NCBI GenBank assembly: GCA_965218715.1
Contig: CBDCLY010000001.1
Location: 21,587 to 85,586, forward strand
Length of the DNA stretch: 64,000 nt
DNA from: CBDCLY01 sp965218715
Lineage (GTDB): Bacteria > Bacteroidota > Bacteroidia > Flavobacteriales_E > Vicingaceae
Direction: 5' to 3'
Position numbers and translations under genes: made by a program. Positions 43,822 through 51,318 of this stretch are shown piece by piece; the first letter of the stretch is position 1; each line of letters opens with the position of its first letter. The notes under the pieces were generated by a model. It saw only the letters and a list, made by a program, of their open reading frames with translations, made no database searches and was not told the DNA's origin.

Positions 43822-44895
43822 TTATCCTTTTGTGCGTTCAAATTCTTTCATCACGTCTACCAATGCTTGCACACTTTTTAATGGAAGTGCATTGTACATT
43901 GAAGCTCTATAACCTCCTACTGATCGATGACCTTTTATTCCACTGATGTTTGCTGCTTTCCAGGCTTCATCAAATTCAGCCTGATGGGCCTTATCATTTA
44001 AAACAAATGTGGCGTTCATGTTCGAGCGATCTTCTCTAGCAGTAACCCCTTTAAACAATTCGTTGCGGTCTATTTCACTATACAACAAATTGGCTTTGTT
44101 TTGATTTCTTTTTTGGATCCATGGAATTCCACCTTTCTCTTTTAACCATTCTAGAGTCAGCATGCTAACATATATTGGAAATACAGGTGGTGTGTTAAAC
44201 ATGGACTCCTTTTTTATATGCGTCTCTAAATTCAGCATGGTAGGAATGGAGTTGCCAGTTTTTCCTAAGGCTCCTTTTCTAACAATGTACAATGTTGTTC
44301 CTGCAGGGCCCATGTTTTTTTGTGCTCCGGCATAAATCATGTCGTAATTTCCTACATTAACTTCCTGACTAAATATGTCCGATGACATGTCACAAATTAT
44401 CGGAATACGACTGATTGGCATTCTCTTGAATTGAGTTCCAAAAATGGTATTGTTTGAGGTGTAGTGGAGGTATTTGGCATCGTTAGGAATTCCAAATCCC
44501 TTTGGAATGTAATTGAAGTTTTTGTCTTCACTAGAAGCGATAACTTCAGCACTTCCTAAATGACTTGCTTCTTTTATTGCTTTACTTGCCCAAGTACCAG
44601 TATTGATATAAGCCGCCTTTTCTCCTTGAGGAAGAAAATTATAGGCTGTCATTAAAAAGCCAAGACTTGCACCACCTTGCAGAAACAAGACTTCATAACC
44701 ATCAGGTACATTTAATAGTTCTTTTACCAGCGCCGTTGCTTTGTCCATCACTTCGACAAAATCTTTGCTCCTGTGTGATATTTCAATTAGAGAAAGATCT
44801 AGGTCGTTAAAATTGACAATGGCCTCAGATGCTTTTTGCATCACCTCTTGTGGTAAGATACAAGGGCCGGCACTAAAATTATGTACTTTGCTCAT
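43822..44895 (-). CDS. serC: Phosphoserine aminotransferase
   Basis: The 357-residue PLP enzyme converts 3-phosphohydroxypyruvate to phosphoserine. It begins VHNFSAGPCILPQEV and has the Schiff-base lysine in IYAGAQKNMGPAGTT and the end motif HRSVGGYRASMYNAL. It is the first gene of serC-serA-DUF1015-yggS-methyltransferase. A separate phosphoserine phosphatase gene is not in the window. Confidence 0.96.
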   Translation of the reverse strand: MSKVHNFSAGPCILPQEVMQKASEAIVNFNDLDLSLIEISHRSKDFVEVMDKATALVKELLNVPDGYEVLFLQGGASLGFLMTAYNFLPQGEKAAYINTGTWASKAIKEASHLGSAEVIASSEDKNFNYIPKGFGIPNDAKYLHYTSNNTIFGTQFKRMPISRIPIICDMSSDIFSQEVNVGNYDMIYAGAQKNMGPAGTTLYIVRKGALGKTGNSIPTMLNLETHIKKESMFNTPPVFPIYVSMLTLEWLKEKGGIPWIQKRNQNKANLLYSEIDRNELFKGVTAREDRSNMNATFVLNDKAHQAEFDEAWKAANISGIKGHRSVGGYRASMYNALPLKSVQALVDVMKEFERTKG

Positions 44896-44935
44896 GCTGT
44901 TGTTGTTTGTTGCGAAATTCCGAATTTTATCGCAG

Positions 44936-44960
44936 ATACTAAACTTTGTTTTATTAGTAT
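44936..44960. repeat. Inverted repeat upstream of serC
   Basis: ATACTAA (44936-44942) and TTAGTAT (44954-44960) are perfect complements around an 11-base AT-rich centre, 41 bases upstream of the serC ATG. It could be an operator or part of a leader hairpin. Being AT-rich, it could also be chance. Confidence 0.3.
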
Positions 44961-45045
44961 TCTTGGGCCTTTAAGAAGATGAAGAGGAATTTTTAAAAGG
45001 GCTAAAAAAAATAAGCCTCATTAAGTCCATCATCTTAGTTTTTTG

Positions 45046-45053
45046 TATATTTG
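45046..45053 (+). promoter_or_regulatory. Candidate -7 element for L31
   Basis: TATATTTG matches TAnnTTTG, 27 bases upstream of the L31 ATG, followed by GCCGTCC, similar to the GCCCTCC that follows the L21 -7 element. No -33 TTG is evident. Confidence 0.5.
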
Positions 45054-45080
45054 CCGTCCGATTTTTTAAGGACATAGATT

Positions 45081-45365
45081 ATGAGAAAAGGTATACACCC
45101 AGAAAATTACAGAATGGTCGTTTTTAAAGACATGTCTAACGACTACTCTTTTTTAACACGTTCTTCAGCTGAAAGTAAAGAAACAATCATGCATGAAGAT
45201 GGAAATGAATACCCATTAATAAAATTGGAAATTTCTCACAAATCTCATCCATTTTACACTGGTAAAATGAAATTGGTTGATACAGCAGGAAGAATTGACA
45301 AGTTCAAAACCCGTTACAAGAAATTTGATAAGAAAGCTGCTGCTCCAGAAAGCACAGAAGAATAA
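45081..45365 (+). CDS. rpmE2: 50S ribosomal protein L31 type B
   Basis: The 94-residue protein reads MRKGIHPENYRMVVFKDMSN, ISHKSHPFYTGKMKLVDTAG and RIDKFKTRYKKF. It lacks the Cys zinc ribbon, so it is the zinc-independent type B. It stands alone between serC and a strong terminator. Confidence 0.97.
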   Translation: MRKGIHPENYRMVVFKDMSNDYSFLTRSSAESKETIMHEDGNEYPLIKLEISHKSHPFYTGKMKLVDTAGRIDKFKTRYKKFDKKAAAPESTEE

Positions 45366-45381
45366 TTCTTACACGAACTAT

Positions 45382-45416
45382 AAAAAAAGCCGCTCAGATT
45401 CTGAGCGGCTTTTTTT
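45382..45416. terminator. Bidirectional intrinsic terminator
   Basis: Stem GCCGCTCAG (45389-45397) and CTGAGCGGC (45401-45409) with an ATT loop, flanked by A7 on the left and T7 on the right. It serves L31 on the plus strand and the flavin reductase-like gene on the minus strand. Confidence 0.9.
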
Positions 45417-45431
45417 ATAGTTTAATCTCTC

Positions 45432-46286
45432 TTAATTCATTAATACTTTCCAAGCCTCCTCAATTTTTTCCTCCAACAACAATGCTTGTGCAATTTTATG
45501 TTTCTCATCCTGATTTGCAGGAAGATCATGGGCTGAAGCATAGGCTTTTATATCTTCTTCAATAGGCAGTGCTTCTACATTGCCTAGCATGCCTAAGTCA
45601 TTTCCAGTGAGGATAGAGCTTAATCGAATGGCTTCAGGAATTTGATCTACACCCATCCCTTTTTGTCGGATTGGTTTCGGAACTTCAAATAAGGCCTCTC
45701 CAGAGGCACGCACATAATAATTGCCACCCATTCTTCCAACCAAATCAATTTTTTGCTGATCGATGGTTCCTTCTTCATTTAAAATCTCTTCCGCAATATG
45801 AACCAGCTTTACTTCACAAATTACCAAATTTCCTGAACCACCTTCATCTCCGAGTTCAACAACTTCTCTTACGATGCACTCCAATTGAACTGGAGATTCT
45901 TTTACTCGAAAGGGTTTAACCAATTCAGATGGAATAGGAGTTAGGCCAGATTTTACAAACTCATCTACGTCTTTATCATAAGCGGTACTTGACAATGACA
46001 TTTGTTGAACAATTGGAAAATTCACCACATTGATCACTACTTCCATGGTTTCTTTGATGTTGTCGTAAGTATTTTTCTGAGTGTTGGTTCTCCCACTTTT
46101 TGCAGGTGAAAAAATAGCAATAGGAGGTGCTGCGCTAAACACATTGAAAAAGCTAAAAGGGCTTAGGTTTCTATTCCCTTTGCCATCAATTGTAGAAGCA
46201 AACGCTATGGGTCTCGGCCCAACCGAGCCCAACAGGTAATTGTGCAATTTGCCCATGGAAACTTCTTCTGGTCTAATCTGTATCAT
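45432..46286 (-). CDS. Flavin reductase-like FMN-binding protein
   Basis: The 284-residue protein has the split-barrel FMN-binding fold (SVGPRPIAFASTIDGKG, NLSPFSFFNVFSAAPPIAIF, ECIVREVVELGDEGG) and a helical C-terminal extension of about 80 residues. The family contains flavin reductases and NAD(P)H-dependent oxidases; the true substrate is unknown. Confidence 0.85.
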   Translation of the reverse strand: MIQIRPEEVSMGKLHNYLLGSVGPRPIAFASTIDGKGNRNLSPFSFFNVFSAAPPIAIFSPAKSGRTNTQKNTYDNIKETMEVVINVVNFPIVQQMSLSSTAYDKDVDEFVKSGLTPIPSELVKPFRVKESPVQLECIVREVVELGDEGGSGNLVICEVKLVHIAEEILNEEGTIDQQKIDLVGRMGGNYYVRASGEALFEVPKPIRQKGMGVDQIPEAIRLSSILTGNDLGMLGNVEALPIEEDIKAYASAHDLPANQDEKHKIAQALLLEEKIEEAWKVLMN

Positions 46287-46401
46287 GTCTATTAAATTTT
46301 AAAACAATGTTAGCATTTTTTTAGCGGCCTTGCTAGGTATTTAGCGGCTTAGACTGGGAATTTTTTAAGCTAAAAATTAATCTGATTTATGAATAATTAA
46401 T

Positions 46402-46409
46402 TACTTTTG
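46402..46409 (+). promoter_or_regulatory. Candidate -7 element for tRNA-Leu
   Basis: TACTTTTG matches TAnnTTTG, 35 bases before the mature tRNA 5 prime end. No -33 TTG is visible. Confidence 0.5.
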
Positions 46410-46444
46410 CACTCCTGTTTTAACAGGCGTTCATATACAAATCT

Positions 46445-46526
46445 GCGGATGTGGTGAAATTGGTAGACACGCTAGACTTAGGATCTAGTGCTTCACGGCG
46501 TGTGGGTTCGAGTCCCTCCATCCGCA
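46445..46526 (+). tRNA. tRNA-Leu (anticodon UAG)
   Basis: 82 bases. Acceptor stem GCGGATG (46445-46451) pairs with CATCCGC (46519-46525), discriminator A at 46526, and CCA is not encoded. The anticodon stem CTAGA/TCTAG encloses CTTAGGA with anticodon TAG at 46479-46481. A long variable arm is present, as in class II tRNAs. The T stem shows one U-U mismatch. Confidence 0.95.
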
Positions 46527-46532
46527 CTAATG

Positions 46533-46570
46533 AATGGCGTAAAGTCTCGGCTTGTACGCCATTTTTTTTT
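46533..46570 (+). terminator. Intrinsic terminator after tRNA-Leu
   Basis: Stem AATGGCGTA (46533-46541) and TACGCCATT (46555-46563), a 13-base inner region, then a T9 run to 46570. It ends 13 bases before the trigger-factor ATG. Confidence 0.85.
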
Positions 46571-46583
46571 AAAATAATTTCGA

Positions 46584-47941
46584 ATGGAAGTAAAAAGAAC
46601 AGACATCGATCAGCTGAATGCTGAAATCACAATTAAGGTGGCAGAAGCCGATTACAAAGAGAAAGTAGATAACTCTTTGAAAAACTATCGTAAGCAAGCG
46701 AAAATGCCAGGTTTTCGTCCTGGTATGGTGCCAATGGGTATGATTAAAAAAATGGTTGGTGCACAAATTTTATTAGAGGAAGTAAATCGTTTGCTTTCTG
46801 ATAAGATCTACAGTTATATTGGAGAAGAAAAGATTGAAATCTTAGGAAACCCGTTGCCTAAGCAAGAAGATGCTCAAAAAATTGATTGGGAAACTCAAAA
46901 AGAATTTGAGTTTACTTATGAATTAGGATTGGCTCCTGAAGTTAAGGTAGACGTTACTGAGAAAGATAAATTTGAAAAGTTCAAAGTGAAGATTAGCGAT
47001 AAAATGATTGCTGATCAAATTACTGAGATTGCCAAAACGCTATGGTAAAATGGCTGAGGTTGATGAGGCTGTTGCAGATGATATGCTTTATGGAAAGTTT
47101 GTTCAATTGGAAAAAGGAGCAATCAAAGAGGCAGGAATAATGAATGGGACGGTATTGAATATTGGTACCATTGAAAAAAGCAAAGACCAAAAGAAATTCA
47201 TCGGAGCTAAGCCAGGTGATGTTATAGTTTGTAAGCCCCAAAATATTGCTGCTCATAATTATGTTGCAGCTTGGTTAGGAATCGATCAAAAATTAGTGGG
47301 TTCCATTAAAGATGAATTTCAATTCACTGTTGAGAAAGTACACAGAACAGAGCCAGCGGAGTTGAATCAAGAATTCTTTGACAAACTGTATGGAAAGGAT
47401 GTTATCAAGTCTGAAGCAGAATTGAGTGACAAAATCCGCGAGGAAATGGAGAATAGTTTTGCTCAAAAACTCTGATCAGCTGTTTGAAAGAGAAATACAA
47501 GATTCATTGATTAAGAAGGCCAAGTTGAAGTTGCCAGATGCTTTTATGAAAAAGTGGCTGAAAACTGCCAACGAAGAACCAATTACCGATGAGCAAATCG
47601 AATCTGATTACGAGCAATATTCCAATGGCTTGAAGTGGCAATTGATAGAAAATAAATTGGTTAAATCTCACAACATTCAAGTGAGCCCTGAAGAGATCAT
47701 GGAGCATACTAAAGGCATGATCAAACAGCAATTACAAGGCATGGGGCAAAACTTGATGGATGAGACAGAATTAGAAGATACTGCTAAGCGAGTTTTATCA
47801 AATCAAGATGAAAGCAGAAAGCTTTACGAGCAGATGTATCAAAGCAAACTGAGAGCTTTTTACAAGGACACTGTGAAGATTAAAGAAAAGGATATTAGCT
47901 ACGAGGATTTCATTAAATTAGCAGAGAAAAAGAGAAACTAA
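46584..47941 (+). pseudogene. tig: Trigger factor, two frameshifts as read
   Basis: Three overlapping frames form one trigger factor. Frame 1 has the ribosome-binding loop GFRPGMVP and runs to EIAKTLW. Frame 2 resumes at KRYGKMAEVDEAVADDML. Frame 3 resumes at NSDQLFEREIQDSL and ends LAEKKRN. Removing one A from the run at 47034-47037 (giving AKRYGK) and one from 47465-47469 (giving FAQNSDQ) restores a 451-residue protein, normal for Bacteroidota. Trigger factor is the ribosome-bound chaperone and prolyl isomerase. It lies 15 bases before clpP in the usual tig-clpP-clpX order. Sequence error is more likely than decay. Confidence 0.92.
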
Positions 47942-47956
47942 TTTCGAAATTTACCC

Positions 47957-48619
47957 ATGGATTATCATAAAGAGTTTAGGCAATACGCTACCAAGCATAA
48001 AGGATTAAATAGCATGCATGTTGATAGTTATATCGATGCATCTATTACTCCATACATCATTGAAGAAAGACAATTAAACGTTGCTCAAATGGACGTTTTC
48101 TCTAGATTAATGATGGATAGAATTATTTTCTTGGGAACAGGGATAAACGATCAAGTGGCCAATATCATTCAGGCTCAATTGTTATTTCTAGAATCTGCCG
48201 ATGCAAAAAAAGATATCCAAATCTATTTAAATTCTCCTGGAGGTTCAGTATATGCCGGTTTAGGAATTTACGATACAATGCAATACATTAACCCAGACGT
48301 AGCCACTATTTGTACTGGAATGGCTGCCTCAATGGGAGCGGTTTTGTTATGTGCTGGAGCTGATGGCAAGCGTACTGCTCTGCCTCACTCGAGAGTAATG
48401 ATTCACCAACCTATGGCTGGAACACAAGGGCAAGCTTCAGATATGGAGATTGCAGTGAAGGAAGTGTTGAAGATGAAAAAAGAATTGTACGACATCATTG
48501 CAAGACATTCTAAAACGGATTTTGATAAAGTGCAAGAAGATTCTGACCGTGATTATTGGATGTCTGCACTTGAGGCAAAGGAATACGGAATGATTGACGA
48601 AGTCTTGGCCAAGAAGTAG
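47957..48619 (+). CDS. clpP: ATP-dependent Clp protease proteolytic subunit
   Basis: The 220-residue serine protease has the catalytic Ser in CTGMAASMGAVLL, His in SRVMIHQPMAGTQG and Asp in EDSDRDYWMSALEAKEYG. It forms the tetradecameric ClpP barrel fed by ClpX. It lies between tig and clpX. Confidence 0.98.
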   Translation: MDYHKEFRQYATKHKGLNSMHVDSYIDASITPYIIEERQLNVAQMDVFSRLMMDRIIFLGTGINDQVANIIQAQLLFLESADAKKDIQIYLNSPGGSVYAGLGIYDTMQYINPDVATICTGMAASMGAVLLCAGADGKRTALPHSRVMIHQPMAGTQGQASDMEIAVKEVLKMKKELYDIIARHSKTDFDKVQEDSDRDYWMSALEAKEYGMIDEVLAKK

Positions 48620-48636
48620 AACGCATTTAAAATGAG

Positions 48637-48644
48637 TAACTTTG
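48637..48644 (+). promoter_or_regulatory. Candidate -7 element for clpX
   Basis: TAACTTTG matches TAnnTTTG. Its last two bases fall in the left arm of the hairpin that follows, so a transcript begun here (about 48651) would lack that arm. No -33 TTG lies at the usual spacing. Confidence 0.45.
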
Positions 48645-48675
48645 ACCTCGGCTAATCACCGAGGTCATTTTTTTT
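48643..48675 (+). terminator. Terminator-like hairpin between clpP and clpX
   Basis: Stem TGACCTCGG (48643-48651) and CCGAGGTCA (48659-48667) with a 7-base loop, then T8 (48668-48675). The clpX ATG starts only 2 bases later, so the element may act as a terminator or attenuator for tig-clpP readthrough. Confidence 0.8.
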
Positions 48676-48677
48676 AT

Positions 48678-49907
48678 ATGAAAGACGAAAAGAAAATATC
48701 TTGTTCCTTTTGTGGAAGAGATAAGAAAGACACTAATGTTCTTATTGCTGGAATTACTGGTCACATTTGTGACAATTGCATAGAACAAGCTGGAGCTATT
48801 GTAAAAGAAGAAATTCAACCTGCAAAGGCCGACAGCCTCAACTTTACTTTATTAAAACCAAAACAAATCAAGGCCCACCTTGACGAGTATGTTATTGGTC
48901 AGGATGAAGCAAAAAGGGTTTTGTCTGTTGCAGTTTACAACCACTATAAAAGAATTTCTCATGCGGAAGCCATTGGTGAAATTGAGATAGAAAAATCAAA
49001 CGTAATGTTGGTCGGTCAGACCGGTACAGGTAAAACGCTATTGGCCAAAACAATTGCCAGATTACTTGAAGTTCCATTTTGTATTGCTGATGCAACTGTA
49101 TTAACGGAGGCTGGGTATGTTGGTGAAGATGTAGAAAGTATTCTTTCGCGCTTATTACAAGCTGCGGATTATGATGTAACTAAGGCAGAACGCGGCATCG
49201 TATTCATCGATGAAGTGGATAAAATTGCTAGAAAAAGTGACAATCCATCCATTACTCGAGATGTTTCTGGAGAAGGAGTTCAGCAAGCTCTATTAAAGTT
49301 ATTAGAAGGGGCTACTGTTAGTGTTCCACCTCAGGGAGGAAGAAAACATCCTGAGCAAAAAATGGTTTCCATCAATACCCAGAACATCTTGTTCATTTGT
49401 GGCGGAGCATTTAGCGGAATTGAAAGAATCATCGCTAAGAGGTTAAACACCAATGCTATTGGCTATAGATCTCAAGAAGATCAAGAGAAAGTTGATGAAG
49501 AAAACTTTCTTAAATACGTTACTCCGCATGACATTAGAAGTTTTGGATTGATTCCAGAGTTGATTGGAAGAATTCCAGTTCACTCTCATTTAGACCCATT
49601 AAGTCATGACGCCTTAAGACGAATTTTAACTGAACCGAAGAATTCCATCATTAAGCAATACATCAAATTATTTGAATTGGATGGCGTAGAGTTAAGTTTC
49701 GATAAAAAAGTATTGGATTTTATCGTTGAAAAGGCTGAAGATTATAAATTGGGTGCAAGAGGATTAAGGTCAATTTGTGAAGCAATTATGTTGGATGCCA
49801 TGTATGAAATTCCTTCCGATCCAGCGCTTCAAAAAATGAGGATTGACATCAATTATGCGAAAAAGCGCATGAATTCAAGTGATCTGAAAAAGCTAAAAGT
49901 AGCTTAA
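48678..49907 (+). CDS. clpX: ATP-dependent Clp protease ATPase subunit ClpX
   Basis: The 409-residue AAA+ unfoldase has the N-terminal zinc finger (CSFCGRDKKD then CDNC), Walker A VGQTGTGKTLLAKT, Walker B GIVFIDEVDKIARK, and the sensor region ELIGRIPVHSHL, DYKLGARGLRSICE. The start is the ATG of MKDEKKISCSF. A frame open further upstream runs through the hairpin and is not used. It converges on folA with a 4-base overlap. Confidence 0.98.
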   Translation: MKDEKKISCSFCGRDKKDTNVLIAGITGHICDNCIEQAGAIVKEEIQPAKADSLNFTLLKPKQIKAHLDEYVIGQDEAKRVLSVAVYNHYKRISHAEAIGEIEIEKSNVMLVGQTGTGKTLLAKTIARLLEVPFCIADATVLTEAGYVGEDVESILSRLLQAADYDVTKAERGIVFIDEVDKIARKSDNPSITRDVSGEGVQQALLKLLEGATVSVPPQGGRKHPEQKMVSINTQNILFICGGAFSGIERIIAKRLNTNAIGYRSQEDQEKVDEENFLKYVTPHDIRSFGLIPELIGRIPVHSHLDPLSHDALRRILTEPKNSIIKQYIKLFELDGVELSFDKKVLDFIVEKAEDYKLGARGLRSICEAIMLDAMYEIPSDPALQKMRIDINYAKKRMNSSDLKKLKVA

Positions 49908-50398
49908 GCCTTTCTAGTGTATTTGTAGAATGTAAATGCATGAGCATGTCGCTCATCAACCGGATGATACGCTCCTTTGTGTTCTTCCCAAACTTCAGGA
50001 TCTAATTTTGGAAAATAGGTATCGCCATCAATTTTGGTATGAACCCTCGTTAAATAAATGCAGTCGGTTTGTGGCAATACTTGCTTGTAAATTTCTCCAC
50101 CACCGATTACCATCAATTCGTTTTCGCCATTGTCTTTTGCAAACGCAATGGCTTCGTCTATGGATTGGAATATCTCCGCTCCCTCAAAGCGAAAATTCTG
50201 ATCTCTAGTTAAAATAAGATTGGTTCTTTTCGGTAATAACTTACCAAAAGACTCAAGGTTTTTTCTGCCACATAAAATATGATGTCCCTTAGTAGTTTTT
50301 ACAAAAAACTTCATGTCGTCTGGCAAACGCCACGGTAAATCATTTCCTACACCAATGACTTGGTTTTCAGAAGCAGCAACGATCATTGAAATTTTCAT
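49904..50398 (-). CDS. folA: Dihydrofolate reductase
   Basis: The 164-residue enzyme regenerates tetrahydrofolate. It has MIVAASENQVIGVGNDLPWR, the catalytic Asp in RLPDDMKFF, HHILCGRKNLES, and ELMVIGGGEIYKQ. The start is the ATG of MKISMIVAA, 1 base after the thyA stop. The pair thyA-folA is a common operon because ThyA produces dihydrofolate. Confidence 0.97.
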   Translation of the reverse strand: MKISMIVAASENQVIGVGNDLPWRLPDDMKFFVKTTKGHHILCGRKNLESFGKLLPKRTNLILTRDQNFRFEGAEIFQSIDEAIAFAKDNGENELMVIGGGEIYKQVLPQTDCIYLTRVHTKIDGDTYFPKLDPEVWEEHKGAYHPVDERHAHAFTFYKYTRKA

Positions 50399-50399
50399 T

Positions 50400-51194
50400 C
50401 TAAATGGCGACTGCCGCTTTAATGTGTGGATGTGGATCATAATTTACGAGCTCAAAATCAGCATAAGTAAAATCAAATATCGACTTCACCTCATGATTAA
50501 TAATCATTTGAGGCAAGGGCCTAAATTCTCTTTCCAATTGAATTTTGGCTTGATCCAAGTGGTTTAAATACAAATGAGCATCTCCAAGGGTATGGACAAA
50601 TTCCCCTACTTCTAAATCACAAACTTGAGCAACCATCATGTTCAATAAGGCGTAGGAAGCGATGTTGAAAGGAACACCTAAAAAGGTGTCAGCGCTTCTT
50701 TGGTATAACTGACAAGATAACTTGCCTTCGGCCACATAAAATTGAAAAAAGGAGTGGCAAGGAGGGAGGGCCATGTTTTCAACTTCCGCAACATTCCATG
50801 CACTTACAATAATTCTTCTTGAATCTGGATTGTTTTTTATTTGATCAATGATCTTTTTTATCTGGTCAATTGATCCACCGTCTGGCTTAGGCCAAGATCT
50901 CCATTGTGAACCGTAAACAGGCCCAAGATTTCCATCTTCATCCGCCCATTCGTCCCAAATGCTTACTCCATTGTCTTTTAAGTATTTAATGTTAGTGTCT
51001 CCACTTAAAAACCACAGCAATTCATGAATGATAGACCTTAGGTGTAACTTTTTAGTTGTAATGGCTGGAAATCCCTCGGATAGGTCGTAACGCATTTGAT
51101 AGCCAAATGTGCTTAATGTTCCTGTTCCAGTGCGGTCTTCCTTTTTTACCCCATTGGCCAATATATGCTCAAGTAAATCGTGGTATTGTTTCAT
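50400..51194 (-). CDS. thyA: Thymidylate synthase ThyA
   Basis: The 264-residue enzyme makes dTMP from dUMP. It has DRTGTGTLSTFGYQMRYDLS, WDEWADEDGNLGPVYGSQWR, the catalytic Cys in LPPCHSFFQFYV, and LYQRSADTFLGVPFNIASYA. It overlaps no gene upstream and is followed at 1 base by folA. Confidence 0.98.
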   Translation of the reverse strand: MKQYHDLLEHILANGVKKEDRTGTGTLSTFGYQMRYDLSEGFPAITTKKLHLRSIIHELLWFLSGDTNIKYLKDNGVSIWDEWADEDGNLGPVYGSQWRSWPKPDGGSIDQIKKIIDQIKNNPDSRRIIVSAWNVAEVENMALPPCHSFFQFYVAEGKLSCQLYQRSADTFLGVPFNIASYALLNMMVAQVCDLEVGEFVHTLGDAHLYLNHLDQAKIQLEREFRPLPQMIINHEVKSIFDFTYADFELVNYDPHPHIKAAVAI

Positions 51195-51318
51195 CGAAGA
51201 GATTAATTAAACATTCAAAATCGATGAATAAAATTAAGTCGGAACTGGACTTTAATGTCCTTTTTTAGAATTAGTTAAGAACAAGATATTCACATTGTTT
51301 AGGATGGTTGGCTTGATT

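Noticed and set aside
46584..47941. Programmed ribosomal frameshifting in tig
   Set aside because: Both sites need +1 shifts at short A runs with no stimulatory structure evident, and three other unrelated genes show the same homopolymer defect, so a common technical cause is simpler.
48642..48677. Upstream extension of clpX
   Set aside because: The longer frame reads through the hairpin and T-run; ClpX homology begins at MKDEKKISCSFC.
51240..51265. Short palindrome GGAC-ATTAAA-GTCC near 51247-51260 as an operator or terminator
   Set aside because: Only a 4-base stem with no T-run in a useful direction; too weak to call.
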